Source: Gamsiella multidivaricata
Lineage: Eukaryota; Mortierellomycota; Mortierellomycetes; Mortierellales; Mortierellaceae
NCBI RefSeq assembly: GCF_025024155.1
Contig: NW_026251737.1
Coordinates: 124,001 to 188,000 of the forward strand
DNA length: 64,000 nucleotides
Direction: 5' to 3'
A model generated the notes under the pieces. It ran no database searches, was not told the DNA's origin, and saw only the letters and a program-made list of their open reading frames with translations. Positions 36,535 to 49,399 of this stretch are shown piece by piece (within the stretch, counting starts at the first letter, position 1; every line of letters starts with the position of its first letter). The position numbers and the translations under genes are program-made.

Positions 36535-39500
36535 TCACTTTGGATCAACCACAATATGCTGCAACACCGACATATCCAAATCCTGCATTACTCCAAACCG
36601 CACCACATCCATTTCTATGTCGTCCTTCTCGTTCCTGCGACCTCCTTCACCGCCTCTGCCTCCTTCTTCTCCTCCTCTTGTGAGATACCCAAACTGTTGA
36701 TGAACATACGACGCCTGTGGAGGCGCCTGCGAGAAGCCACGCTCTTGTATATCAGACTGATGCTGCTGCAAGTGGTCCTGCGAAGTCGATCCGCCCATTT
36801 GGTCTGTTCGACTCACATTGCTCTGCCATCCACCTTTTCCTCCAGAGGAATACCCCATATATATATCTTCGCAATCTTGACCCTCAGCGGACCCAGTCCC
36901 GCAAAATGACCTCCACTTCCGCTTGAACTTTCCAGGGAGCCCCTGTGGCCGGCGCTGGAGCGACTGCACGAACCGGGGCCACACGTTTGAGTAGACCAAT
37001 TCCTGGACCTCCTTTATAATAGGCTCGTACATCTCCAGGTAGCACTCCGAATCCATGAACAGCTGCTTGATGTAAGCGACATGCTCCTCGTCCAGGTTCA
37101 ACTGCAGTGTGGCATGGGGCATGATGAACGTGTGGGTGATCTCCCAATACGCCGGCAGAAGCGCCCGGGGTACTGGCGTTCGGCGGTTGGTCGATGGAGC
37201 AGTCGGACACGATCCCCTCAATTCCGATCCCGACATCGAATGCTGATGCAACGTCTGTGGCTGGGTCGCCGATTGAGGCCGGCATGACTCCGTGGATCGC
37301 TTCTTCTGTTCCTCTAATGACAATCCAACCGATAGCTGAGCTTGCGGTGTGGACTGCGTCTCCGTTACCTGGTGCTGCTGCTGCTGGTCCTGAGACTGGG
37401 GTTGAGCTGGCAATAGATTGAGATGACCCGTCGGTGTGGATGAGGCAGACGATAGGAGGCTATTGCTGAGCTGTCGAGCCTCCTCTACAGTCTGAATGGA
37501 CCGCGCCGAAGTCGTCCTGCTGATTCCTGGGCGGAGGGGGCTCAAGGGCTGGGGTTGAGAAGGCAAACGCGGAGTGAAGGTGGCAGAAATCGAAGAGCTG
37601 GAAGAATGGTACAGACCGTGACTCACTGGATGAGCCAGTCGACTGGGCTGCTTTTGTTGTCCGATCGACGTCAATGCATTATCGCGCACCTGGTCTGAAG
37701 TAAAGGCACTGAGCGGTATACTGCCAATGGAATGGCTAGGACGGTGTCTCGGGCCAAATGGTGAGCGTGAGGCCGTCTCGGAGTAAGGTGCGCTAGAGCT
37801 GGTGGCGTCTATGGATATTGTCGGATGTGAGTGCTCAGAAGCGCCAGGTGCCGAATGCAATCCGCTGCTCGTCGGACTCGGCCCATCAAGAACCTCATGG
37901 ATACCATAATTGCCTCCTCGATGATCCTCGACCACGGAATAGGAGTCGTCTCCAAAGTACTCGGATTGACCCTGATTCGCGTCCGATGCTGTGTCCGGAT
38001 AGCTACTGACCTCGCCCGGCGTCGGATCGCGGTAGTCGAGTGTCGATCCATTGTTTCCTCGACCATACCAACTAAACGACGACCTCTCGCTGTCATCGCC
38101 TCCTGAACCGTGCTTGGATTCGCTCATATCAGGTATAGCACTCATCCTCACCTCGTTATGACAAGTCCTTCCGTCAAGGCTTGCCTTTTGTTGGTGCCGT
38201 CGCTCCATGGATGTCCGCGGTGGTGACAAGGGCGATGGTGTTGAACGAGTGCGGCGTGTATCAGGAGGTCCATCTCCGTCCTCCTCTTCGTGCAGTGGTC
38301 CATACGGTGATGCAAATGCCGGGCTTGAATTTCGCAGCGACGACTGAAGGGAAAGCTTCCAGAGATTGCCCTTCGGATCTTGTCTGTTCTTGCCAAACGA
38401 TTGTACTGGATGAAGCGCATATTGCTGAACACTCATGCTTGGTCCTGGATCGCCGTCGCATTCAACATTGCTCTCTCCTGCGTCCGGTACGCTTCCGATC
38501 CTGTTTGAAAGCCAGCTGGCATCATCGCCATCACCACCTGCAATAGAGCCATGAACAGATCGCTTACTGTGCAAAGACGAGGTCAGGCTACCTAGCAGTG
38601 ACGCCTTCTTTTTGTACGGTTTGGATCCCGGGGTCGATCCTGGAATAGCCTCTACTGCGTTATCGCTGAGATTCGATCCTGTCATGTCTGACACGCGAAC
38701 GATAGGCTTCTTGTCGCGAAAGTTGCGTTGGCCCGCCAATTTGTAGTACTCCCGCACTTGCTTCCGAAGACCCTCATACTCCTGCAGGAACTTTGTGTTC
38801 TCGGCGCTGAATACTGTGATCGAGAATTTGACGAGCTCATTCAGCATTTCCGTATCCTGAAGAGCGTATTCAAAGGCACGCGGGTTCATCTGCGAGAGCG
38901 GTATGATGTTGCCCTCCGCATCCTTGCCGTATTTCGCCCAGAATCCTTTGATTCCGCGAAGGCGATGGCCCGTTTGCGTACTATAATTGACCAACACATA
39001 TGGTGCATCCTCCCCGTGATAGTCGACAGGGACCTTCGAATCAATGCTCAATTGCGCCACCGAGTGCCTGTCGCAAACACTGGGATCACACTGCTCAGGA
39101 CCATGTTGATTTGCTGGAACGAATTGAGACGACGACCGCGAGTGAAAGTGAAAGGAAGATGCGTCGCTGGTCACTTCCATCGTAGGTGTTCTAGGAAACG
39201 ACTTTGGTAAGTCCCATCGAATAATGTTGGCAAACCGACTACTCCCACTCCTGACACTGCTAGTTCGCTTTTTGGGTCGCTGCCTCATGAAGAACTGGAT
39301 AAGCGGCAGTACCACGGAGTTGACGTGCGCCAAAAAGATGGTGAGGGTGAGCCAGTTGACATGGTTCCAGGGGCCGGCGTCGAGGTGTTTGAGATAGAAG
39401 GGCGAAAGAAAATAGAGGGCGAATCCTGGGAGGCCGATAATCATCGTGATCAAAAGTTCGTTCCGGATACCAAATCCATCCTTGATCCACCAGAGTTTCC

Positions 39501-41218
39501 ACGATAAAATAGGACAGCCGACTGCCAAAAAGGCCAGCATGATTGCATAGATCGGAAGAAACTATTGCGGGGACACATTAATGATAACCTAATCAGATCT
39601 CTGTTCATTTCCCATATAAAAACTGGTCTTTGCGCGCAACTTACCACTGGTCCCTCGCCACATTTGTAACTGATGGGGCCGATCTGGACTGGCGATGGCT
39701 TCACAAACTGCATCCCCAGACAGAGGGCGAAGGGGAAAATCATGCATCCCAGCAAGAACACAGTCAGCCTGCTGTCCGTAACCTTGTTGAACGGTAGGTA
39801 GCGACTCCACCGGTGCTTCTCCTCCGTTGGCATGGGGTCGAAGGTTATCGGCTGAGACCTTCCGATCATCTCACGTATATCGTGTGAGAGGCCGACGCTT
39901 GTCGGTGCTAACGCTTCCCAGTTTTCCTGTGCGTTGGTACTGCTCAAGACGACCCCATTCGACTCGGGAAAGATGGCGATACCTGGAGGCGAGAAGATGG
40001 CTCTGGCAGAGATATTATTGTTGGAGGGTATTCTTGGTGCTGTAGCGATAGAATGTGGCGGTGTAATGGTTGTTGTAGTAATATTGGCAATGACGGGTCC
40101 TTGCTCTGTAGTAGATATTGTTGATGGCGCTGACTTTGACCCGTCCAACTCTGACTTTGCTTGCGAATTGTTATTGGCATTGGTATTGGTAGTATTGGTG
40201 GTATATCCTTGTTCATTGATTACTGCCTCGTCTTTCCCTCCTATCTGTATGCCTGGTCCGGGTATTGATCCTGCTACGGGCAATCCGCCGCGAATTTGGT
40301 CCGGATTCTGTCTGTGGTCTGGACCGCTCTGCGCAATCCCTAGGTCGTCTCGTCCTGTCGTCCTAAAATTGGATACAGGTGCTTCGCCCATCCCTATCCT
40401 CATCTCCATCCCTGATCCCAACCCTGCTCCGAGGCTCGCTGTGATGGATTCATGGAAGAGGTCGTTCGAGTCGATGGTGCTATTCCGCTGAATGATGATG
40501 TTCGTCCTCCCAAAATCGACCTGCTGGTTGTAAATGTATACAAGTCGCCATCCGCGCGCGAGATAGGTGAGGAGCCAGGGGACGATACACAGGTACGACG
40601 CTATAAATATTACCAAATCCACCGAAAAATAAGAGCCAATGCAAGAATGCAAGAAAGAGTGTTAATAAACAAAAGATCTCTCAGAAAATCGTGAGCAGTA
40701 AGTACACTCTCGTCAGCAGCATTTGCGACAGCAGCAAAATAACTCTCCCCCAAACACACGAAGAATGATGAGCATGGGGTCCATTGTTGTGCAACTATAA
40801 AAAGAGAGTTGGTGCAACGGACTGGAAGACAATATCCAGGGCAGTAGACCAATGATCATTTCATCGCAGATGTTTTCGTTTGAGAGCAAATAACCTTTGA
40901 AAGAAAAGAAAGAAAGAAAAAAAAAAGAGTTCGCTTACTCCACAAAAGTACGAAGCAGGGAAACTCGCCCGCAAACGAGTTTAGCATGAGGTAGACAGTA
41001 ACGACACCGGTCGCGGAGAGGCCATTCCAGAAGACGAGGTACCGGCCGCGTTGCTTCAGGTCATTATGTGACTTGGCGAGGATGAAGAAGACGACGGTAG
41101 AGACCAGGCAGATTGATCCGAGAACGATCGCAGCGGACAGGTAGGCATAGTGGTGCGCCTCGCCCTTAATCAGACCATACGGACCAAGCGACCTGGGAGG
41201 AACCGCCTTGTCGGCCAT
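36535..41218 (-). CDS. Seven-transmembrane receptor with RGS domain
   Basis: Three exons (41218-40939, 40600-39645, 39561-36535) give about 1420 residues. Seven membrane helices are visible. TM1 and TM2 are in exon 1; TM3 (FPCFVLLWTSYLCIVPWL) is rebuilt exactly across intron 1. A polar loop of about 240 residues separates TM3 and TM4, and TM5-TM7 follow (ILSWKLWWIKDGFGIRNELL...HVNSVVLPLIQFFM). The cytoplasmic tail carries the first half of an RGS domain (about 630-690: FEYALQDTEMLNELVKFSIT, SAENTKFLQEYEGLR). Then come about 560 disordered residues, then the second RGS half (LNLDEEHVAYIKQLF, YEPIIKEVQELVYSNVWPRF). RGS domains speed GTP hydrolysis on G-alpha; fungal 7TM-RGS proteins such as GprK are thought to couple sensing to G-protein shut-off. 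Whether the split RGS folds is unproven. An in-frame ATG at 41323 would add 35 residues; 41218 is preferred. Confidence 0.85.
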
Positions 41219-43772
41219 TGCTTGCCTGGCTCTCCGATCAATCCAGGCTGAAAAGGGGCTGAAAGATGCAATTGCAGGTTCAGAGAAATAAAATAATGTG
41301 CGATCTGTTGATTCTTGTCTCAAGTGAACTTGAGCCTTCCGTGGTGTTGGTGAGTTGTTGTAGAAAGGGGCTGGTGGTGGTTATCAAGCGGCTATGGAGC
41401 ATAGAAGAGTCGTCGGTTGAACAGGCGGGAGAGAAAGAGGTTGCGCGTGAGCGAATGTGAGCCAGCAGAAGGAAGAGCAGTACTAGTGCGAGCGATGGGT
41501 ACGCGAGAAATAGATTAAAGAAGTGTGGGAAGAGAGGGTGCAATTGGTGCTGCAGCTGTTGTGTGTGCAAATTTTTCATTCCGCTGCCATTCGTTCGTTT
41601 AATACTCGCCGAGTGGCCGATCCGCGATGCCCACTTTGTATCGTATGTACCCGCTTTCCCTCCACTCTCCCTAGCCCATCTCGAGGACCACTCAGTCGCT
41701 GTTCGTGAGGTGTCGAGTCTCGGATGAGGGGGCAGTTGGGACCCGGCGCAGTGGCTGTGTCTCTCTTTTTTCTTTTTTCTTTACGCATCCCATTATAAAA
41801 ATTGCATACCCGAGCACCCTTTCGAATCACACAAAAATAAAAATAAAAAATAAAACGTGGCCACCCCGGCGATTGAAAACATAAGCACGCTTCGCATACG
41901 TGTGCATGTAATCAATCACCTGCACTCTTTATTGTACTCTATCCCTTTCGTGTCCTGTTTTATGTTCTTTATTTCTTAGGTCAGAGTGGGATCAATTGAG
42001 AGGCGAATCAATTGCAACTGCGTGCAGAACGGTGATTGTGCAGTCAATCGGTCTCTGAAAAAAGCGCGAAAGAAGGAGGAAAAAGAGAAAAAGATGATGG
42101 AGTGCTCAAAGGTATGAGGGCGGTATTAATACCTTTTTTCTTTCGCGAATCAAATAAAAAAACACCAGAAGGGATACAGTACCAGTGTGAATGAATATCT
42201 ATCTGGGGTGATTAGGAAGGAAAGAGAAGATGAAGAGAGGGACAAAGCGCACAGGAAATGACCACGACCAAAAGAGAGGAAAGGCCAGAGCGAAGCAGAA
42301 GTTCAATGTCAAGAAATGAAAGTAACCAAAAACAATGTAAAAATGAAATATCGGCAGCAGCGACCTGTGAGCCGACTGTTGACAGATCGTCTTGTTAGAG
42401 AAAACAGGGGTTATTTTGTGGATTGAATGGGGGCCCAGAAGTCAGAAAAGAAAGGAAAAGAAAGAAAGTGCCGGACTGGGCCCAGCCCAGTTCAATGGGC
42501 ACGACACAACACAACACAACACAACAAAATATGACATGACGGGCGGGAACAGGATGATATGATGACAAAACAAAATCCCTCCTCTTCCCTCTCCCCAAGT
42601 CGCAACAGTAACAGCGTCAGCAACACAAACAAAGCGAAAGGAGGAAAATGAAAGCATAAGGACAAAAGATGAAATAGAGAGCACAACCACAAGCATCCAG
42701 ACAACACACAACTAGAGGGCAGAAAAACATAGAGAGAAGAGAGAACCCGAACGGTGCTATTGGGTGACTCTGTCCCCACCCACCCCGGACAGTTGGTTGT
42801 TCCTGAGCAAATGTTGAAGATTCCTCCCTCCTCACGGCATAGAAGGACGAAAACAGATGACCGGCTTCAGCTGAGTAGAATCTGAGTCTGGAAGAAGAGG
42901 AACACTCAGCTCAGCAAGTGCTGGAGGAGAGGATTATCGTGCTTGTTTTCCAAAAGAGGGATCGCCGCCAACTGCTGTTCCCAAAAGGCAATGGCCGCTT
43001 TGTGCTTTGCTTTTCATAGCCTCCCTCTCCGTTTCCCTCACGCCCGTTGTATTTGTTACAGATGCATACTCACACGCGCAAACACATAACACACATACAC
43101 AAAAAAAAAAAAATAAGGGTCTGTGGAACCAGTGCTTTTCTATTTCTCAATACGAAGTGCGGGGGAGGGGGGTGCTGGCGGGAATCAGACAGATGAAAAA
43201 AAAAAAAAAAAAAAAAAGAAAAGAGAAAAAAAGCGAAAAGTGTGCGCAGGGACATACCACTGACATGCTCCCTCTTCAATGTCCATTCACCATGAGCAAC
43301 AGTCGAGGGAAAAGGGGTTCGTGTTAGCGGCAAGATAAGTGCGGATTGCTGGTGTTAAAGAGGGTTGTATAGATGAGCGCAGTGAGAGATGAGTGAGAGA
43401 TGAGAATTATTTTTTTCCTCTCTCGCTCTCTTCCAGTGAGCGCGCAATTGTGAGGGAGGGACGGACAGCGGCAGAAAAGAGAGCAGGTATTGATTGAACC
43501 CGGCTACAGACCGTGACTGTGGTGGACCCCTACCCCCGCAATTGGCGCGTTTGCCACCAATTTCGTGTTTCGTCCCCTCTCTCGTTTGACACCCAAAAAG
43601 TAAAAAGGAATGCCTTTTTTTCTTCAGTTCATCGCGCACTTCATCACTCTCCACTCGCAGACCTGCTTCACTCTGCCAGGATCCGATCTTCTACGTGTCA
43701 ACAGCAACTTCAGAAGAAGCTAAGGCCGTATTGAGGAAGAGGAGGGGAAAAGTGCGGAAAGACTCCACCAGA
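41219..43772. other. Divergent promoter region, repeats only
   Basis: This is 2.5 kb between the 7TM-RGS gene and the POLD4-like gene. It holds an (ACAAC)n run near 42507-42527, poly-A tracts (about 43100 and 43195-43217) and CT/GA-rich blocks. Open frames here are low complexity and non-conserved. A GTG-initiated extension of the POLD4 frame begins at 43695 but lacks an ATG. Confidence 0.5.
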
Positions 43773-44690
43773 ATGCCTCCAAGGAAGACACCGACAAGGG
43801 CTGCTGCCTCAGCAGCCGATGCCGCTAGCTTTTTCCATCGCGCTAAAAAACCGCATATTGCCGAACGAATCGTTGCCGCCAAGAGGTCCCCTCCCTCCTC
43901 TCAGGAGCTCGCCAAGTCGGGGCCAAACTCTCATTTATACCTGACGCAACAGCAGCCGCCGAGATCCGCGTCCAAGAGCAGCGAGAACGATTCCGACAGT
44001 AGCCCTCCTTCAGATCCACAGGAAGATGGTTGCCACGGTCTCAGTACGCAGGTCTTATGCGAGATTGCTTCGGATAATTCATGGGATTCGCCAGAGGGAG
44101 AAGATCGAAACGAGTGCGACGATCTTTCGGCTGCCGTGCACCATACTGCATCGGCTGCTGTGCACCATACTGCATCGGCCCCAGCCCCCAAACTGTTCAC
44201 AGAGATATTGCCTCCTGCGCCGGCCACCCCACGAAAGAGAACCAGTCCCAAGGTCGCGGCCACCCTGAGCAACATTGAAGACGGAAGTAGGTTGATGTCC
44301 TTGTTTGTCGAAACGTCGTACTAGCTTACATTTTTGAGTTCGCTCCGATCGCCCGAACAAAAGAATTGATTTATTTCAATGTTTAGTCCATCAGGGCGAT
44401 CTTTCAGAAGGGGAGAAGACGCTCCGCCAATTCGATCTGTCTCCAAAGTATGGGCCCTCTCTGGACGTGACCCGTCTTGAACGCTGGCAGCGTGCTTTTG
44501 AGTTGGTAAGGAGTATTTATAACAAGCGTAGACTGGAAAGAGATGGACGCATTGTAGCATGGGTATATGTGGTACTAACTTCACTGCTCTTATTGGGGCT
44601 GACTAGGGACTGAACCCTCCCCGGGATGTCAAGGACTTGATTCTCATGCACAGTGCATCGAATACCTCTCTCTTTGCAGGACGTGTCTAA
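43773..44690 (+). CDS. POLD4: DNA polymerase delta small subunit (p12/Cdm1-like)
   Basis: Three exons (43773-44286, 44387-44505, 44607-44690) give about 238 residues. The last 70 contain the family signature split over introns: LRQFDLSPKYGP, then LDVTRLERWQRAFELGLNPP, then DVKDLIL. This is the conserved core of POLD4 (human p12) and S. pombe Cdm1, which stabilises polymerase delta and contacts PCNA. The first 160 residues are disordered, Ser/Pro-rich and much longer than in animal p12. Near the N-terminus AADAASFFHRAKK has the di-Phe followed by basic residues seen in PCNA-interacting peptides, but no Gln; it is only a candidate PIP motif. An in-frame 24-nt tandem duplication encodes AVHHTASA twice. 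The start MPPRKTPTRAAA is the first ATG. The gene converges on the P450 gene, with 126 bp between stops. Confidence 0.85.
44130..44177 (+). repeat. 24-nt in-frame tandem duplication in POLD4
   Basis: Two adjacent 24-nt units (44130-44153 and 44154-44177) differ at one base (GCC/GCT). Each encodes AAVHHTAS. They lie in the disordered N-terminal region and preserve the frame. Confidence 0.9.
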
Positions 44691-44816
44691 ACAGTTGCTT
44701 GTAGTTTGCAAATTACAGATCACGAGAATAAATCAACTTTTTCTACTTGCTATTATGGTACAGGAATGCCTATCAATTATCAATTTTCTAAGTACAACAA
44801 CCGCGTGTGTGTGCGT

Positions 44817-46748
44817 CTACTTTTGTCTGCGGACGACAGTGACCAAGAGAGGGCACTTCATTGGCAATGTTAATGAAGGCACAGGCTCGGGAGGGCTCTG
44901 TCCTGGGACCAGCTTGAACTGAAATCTGGACGAAATCATGTTAATTACAGTCAAGGCCTCAAGAGTCGCGAACGTCTGACCGAGACAGATGCGTGGTCCC
45001 GCGTTGAAGCTCGAGAATTTGAACTGCGACTCCTTAAGGACCTTTGGCCAGACGCGGCCCTCAGGGTAGGTCCTATTGGCCAGCAATCCCTTCTCCAGCT
45101 CGGTGGTATTGCCCTCAAACCAACGCTCAGGCAAGAACTCCGGTGCCTGGGGCCCCCAAACATTCCTGTTCCTGCCAATCGCATAGGTTGAGAACATGAT
45201 GCGGTCACCAGCATGAACGGCGACTCCGTTAGGGAGGACATCGTCAGCGACGGCGGTTTTCAGGTTGCGGGGGACTGGTGGGTACAAACGAAGGGCCTCA
45301 TGAAAAACGGCGTTCGAGTAGCGCATCTCCTTGGTCAGCATTTCGTAGCTGGGCTGGTTTCCGAGCTGGTCGACTTCCTGCCAGATGTTCTGCTCCACAG
45401 CGGGATTTATCATAACCTCGTAGTACATCCAGCTGAGTGCCTGTGCTGTCGTATCGCGTCCCGCACTAATATAAAGAATATACAAACGTTAAAAAAGATG
45501 AACCCTTGACCTCTCCATAGCGAGGTGCCCACAGATCCAGGCACGCGTTCATCCGGACTTACATGATAAAGTTGATAAAGACATCACGCAACTCAACATC
45601 CGACAGCGCGCGACCATCGTCGTCCCTCCACTTCATGAACAAATCCAGCAGATCCTCGCGTCCAGTTTCACCCTGTCGAGCCTGAGCCTCTTCGGGTGTC
45701 TCCTTGCGTCTTTTCTTGATGGCATCATATGCATATGAATCAATGATATTGACAGCCTGCTTCATCTTTTTCGACTTGCTGGTCAGTTTCTCGGTGACTC
45801 TCCAGAATGGGTTCATGAAACGCTCGTCTGTCTCCACGACTGCGTAATCGAAGGCGGATCCGAAGGGATCATTGCCATCCTTGCCCATCGAATCGATCTC
45901 CAGTCCAAAGGATAGCATGGCGAACGCATCCAGAGTCAGTCGAAGGAACAGTGCCTGCAGATCGACGGGACGACCCTCCTGAGCAGCACGATCCAGGACT
46001 GAGCAGAGCTGAAGCGAGTGTGTGGTAAATGGTCCGTCAATGAGGGCGCGGTAGATCTTTGTCGAAAAGACGTGCGAGGCTGTCTTCCTATGCATCCTCC
46101 ACAAAGCGCCATCGGAGTTGAAAATGCCTGGGGAAAGAAAACAGGAAAGATGTGGTAGATGAGTGCCTTTGCCCTTCTCCTCTAACCATCCTCCTCTCTC
46201 ATAACTCCCACCCTTTTGCGCTGCATCCTTACCATTTCCGAGGACCTGCGACATGGTCGAGTTGAGAATATAACCCTTTTCATAGTTTTCAAAGTTGGTC
46301 TTGAGGATGTGCTCCAACAAGACAGGATCGTTGATAGCAATGACTCGGCCCAATCCCAGCAATGTCGTTGACCTAATTACAGAAGCAAATGCGTTGTCAA
46401 GATCACGCCAGGGGATGATGAACTTCATAGGCCATCGCTACTGGATGTGAAAGACGCTTACATGACGCTGCTATCGGACTTCTCAAAGTTCTCTACAATG
46501 GTGTCCAGGAACTGGTTGCGGTTCTTTAGGACGGTGTAAGTGTTGCCGATCAGAGGCAGACCCTTCCAGGAGAACGCCTTGAGGTCGGGCCTGGCGCGTG
46601 TGCCAATTGCACGGTCCGGGTATTTTGCGAGGAGGAAGAGGAGTGACAAGAGGGCAAAGAGGCCAGCTTTTTGCGATCTTGTCTTGGTTCCCTTCAGGAT
46701 CCTGTCCTTGAGAACTGTGAGAAGAGCGGAGAGGGCAGAGGAGCTCAT
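44817..46748 (-). CDS. Cytochrome P450 monooxygenase, membrane anchored
   Basis: Four exons (46748-46462, 46372-46233, 46127-45563, 45465-44817) give 546 residues. An N-terminal membrane anchor (AGLFALLSLLFLLAKYP) is followed by the Pro-rich hinge and GLPLIGNTYTVLKN. The P450 landmarks are WRMHRKTASHVF (helix C), AGRDTTAQALSW (helix I oxygen-activation Thr), HEALRLYPPVP (ExxR), FLPERW (PERF region) and FNAGPRICLG, with the haem-thiolate cysteine in the last. The pattern resembles the CYP52/CYP86/CYP4 side of the superfamily, whose members often hydroxylate fatty acids or alkanes; substrate assignment is an inference. It needs NADPH-P450 reductase and sits in the ER facing the cytosol. At intron 1, the acceptor at 46373 gives conserved MSTTLLGLGRVIAINDP; reading on from an earlier ATG (MKFIIPW...) would include intron. 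Confidence 0.92.
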
Positions 46749-47372
46749 GGTGTGTCGGGGGAAGGTCCAATTGCTGATAGGAAGGAAAATGAAGAAGACT
46801 TTGTGTCAATATTGCTTCTTTTTAAAGGGTTTCCTCGGCGTCCGTTAGATCCACATGGCTGTGATGTCCTCGTCCCGCACAACCCTCGCCTCGCTTGCAT
46901 CAACCTTAATTCTTCGCCAGCCGAGATTTATTGTCTGAATAAACTGGCTCGGCTTCGGCTCGCCCCCAGATCCAGCAAAAAAATCGTCCGAACCCATATC
47001 GCTGGCCAACCGAGAGTATCTTGTTCGTCATGACTGCTGTCAATCGCATCCTATATACGTCAGCCTCCAGGTGCTCTCAAGATGTTTAGGTCCATCCCTT
47101 GAGTTTGCTATGATAACACTCGTTTGTTTGCATCCATCGCATCGCATCGTGTCGCATCGCATCGCATTTGTTATTTGTAACTTGTTCTGCGTTGTTAAAC
47201 TTGGTATTTTATTTTAAAAGCAATAGAAAATGAACATGAACAAAATGACAATGTGAAGGGGGAGGGGAGGGAGGAGATAATTATGCTGGTTATGCAATCG
47301 AACAGCCTGGGGGTGCCTGTTCCTTTGCCAGTTCTCTTTCGCACGATTCGATCTGATGCGACTGTCAAGTAT
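46749..47372. other. Intergenic, no gene seen
   Basis: Promoter of the P450 gene and 3' region of IDH2, both transcribed leftward. It contains an imperfect CATCG pentanucleotide repeat at about 47135-47167. Confidence 0.55.
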
Positions 47373-49399
47373 TTAAAGCTCGCTGATGATGGCGTTGGTG
47401 AACTCGGTATTGGTGGAGCGTCCGCCAAGATCGCCAGTCAGAACCTTGCCGTCAGCGATGACCTTCAAGGTGGCTCTCTCAATCTGGTCAGCATACTGGT
47501 TCAGGCCCATATGTCTCAACATGAGGACCGACGAGAACAGAAGAGCGGTGGGGTTGGCCTTGTCCTGGCCAGCGATATCGGGGGCAGTACCGTGGACGGC
47601 CTCAAAGATCGAGGCATCGCGACCAATGTTTCCAGAGGGGGTCAAGCCGAGACCTCCAATGAGACCAGCGCTCATATCGGAAAGAATATCTCCGTACAAG
47701 TTGGGCATGACCATGACAGTGTCGGCAAAGACGCTAGGATCCTGAACGATCTGCAAGCAAGCACGATCCAACATCAAGTCATCGAACTTGACTTCGGGGA
47801 ACTCGCGGGCGACCTCCTGGCAAGAGGCCAAGAAGAGACCATCGGACAACTTCATAATGTTGGCCTTGTGGACGGCGGTGACGCGGTTGCGGCCAGTCTC
47901 CTTGGCATAGTTGAAGGCATAGCGGGCACAGCGGTTGGAGGCATCCTTGGTGATTAACTTGATCGACTGAACAACACCGTCAACGACCTCGTGTTCAATG
48001 CCAGAGTATTCACCCTCAGTGTTCTCACGGATGAGGACAGTGTCGACGTTGTCGTAGAGGGTCTTGTAACCAACGACAGACTTGCAGGGGCGGACGTTGG
48101 CGTACAAGTTGAAAGTACTATTGTTGCATGCATAGGAAAAGTAACAATGAACTTTGTTAATTTGAATGTTCGCCAATGTCATTTCCTGGCATCTCGCGCA
48201 GCTGCGTCTCGAGCGATGCTGGTGATAGACGGGTCGAGGCTATTCGCCACGCCTATGGCGCTCGACACCACTACGATTTCGAGAACGCAGGCACAAGGCA
48301 GACTTGATAACTTACCGACGGAGAGTCAGGTTCAGGGAAACGTGACCCTTTCCGATAGGGGTAGCCAATGGTCCCTTAAGAGCGACAGTGTTCTTCTTGA
48401 CCGAGTGAAGGGCCTCATCAGGGATGGCGACCTTGCCGTTCTTGAGAACAGGGGTGACGCTGACGGGCTCCCACTCGATGGGGACCTAAACACACAAAAA
48501 TCACAGTATTTAGATCATGACAATCAAAGGAATAGAGCAGATCGAACATCTCGGCCGAAAAACTTACACCAGCGGCCTTGTAGATCTTGACAACAGACTC
48601 AGAGATTTCGGGGCCGATACCGTCACCGGGGATCAGGGTGACAGTGTAGTTACCCTAAAGTCAGATCAAGACGTATGAAATGGTATGGCGATTAATGAGG
48701 ATGCTTGTGCCGCGGCGTTGAAATTCTCAGGCTCACAAAGAATAATGGTTCTCAAGAGTCTAGTAGATTGTCGAACTGTAGATTCTCTCCTGATCATGCA
48801 CGTAGATAACAGCTGCGATTGAAGGGTATTTACGCATATACCATGAACGCCATTATCCCCTAAGACCCTTCCTGTTGCTAATTCTTCCTCGCAAGGCGTT
48901 CAATGCATGCCATATCGCTCCATTTCTTTGACTTCTTCCTTAGCGAGTTCTAGTTGAGTCCATTTCTGTGCAGCTGATGGCGTCCATTGATATGAAGGCA
49001 ATTATCCAGCGGTACAGTATATGGCAAGAGATGTTCCGAGCCGTAAAGGATCCTTACGTTGGCGTTCTTCTTGGAGTTGAAGGCGCCGGGCATGGTGCTA
49101 GCAGCCTGGGAAGCCATGGTGCGCACGGCGGTCTAAACGAGATAGCGGAAGCAGACAATTGACGTGATATGGTTTAGTACAAACTGATGGCTTTTAAAGG
49201 GAGAGGTGACTTTTGGACAACAGTAAATTAAAGCAAGGTATGTCGTGCTGTTGATCAGAAGAGTAGCCAGGTGAATGAGTGTAGCGTGAGAATTCATAAA
49301 GAGAACACACAGGTAGAGTGTTTGGGAGGAAAAAGATACCTTGGCAGAGAGGGACTTGACGCCCTGGAGGGCAACAGCGGCGCGTGTGGCGGCGAACAT
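47373..49399 (-). CDS. IDH2: NAD-dependent isocitrate dehydrogenase, catalytic subunit
   Basis: Five exons (49399-49340, 49132-49058, 48654-48568, 48485-48316, 48117-47373) give 378 residues. It converts isocitrate to 2-oxoglutarate with NAD+ in the TCA cycle, working with an IDH1-type regulatory subunit. The basic, hydroxylated N-terminus ([19 protein letters not shown]) is a mitochondrial targeting peptide. Family blocks are [14 protein letters not shown] (NAD site start), [20 protein letters not shown] (substrate binding), [44 protein letters not shown] (metal aspartates) and [15 protein letters not shown]. The S-x-N-x-x-L-R substrate motif is complete, which fits the catalytic (IDH2/IDH3A) rather than the regulatory subunit. 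The first intron, 207 bp, separates most of the targeting peptide from the enzyme. It is divergent from RRP9. Confidence 0.95.

Noticed and set aside
46375..46428. MKFIIPW... as an in-frame exon start in the P450 gene
   Set aside because: The upstream donor ends in phase 2 and the acceptor at 46373 restores frame and family conservation; this segment is intron.
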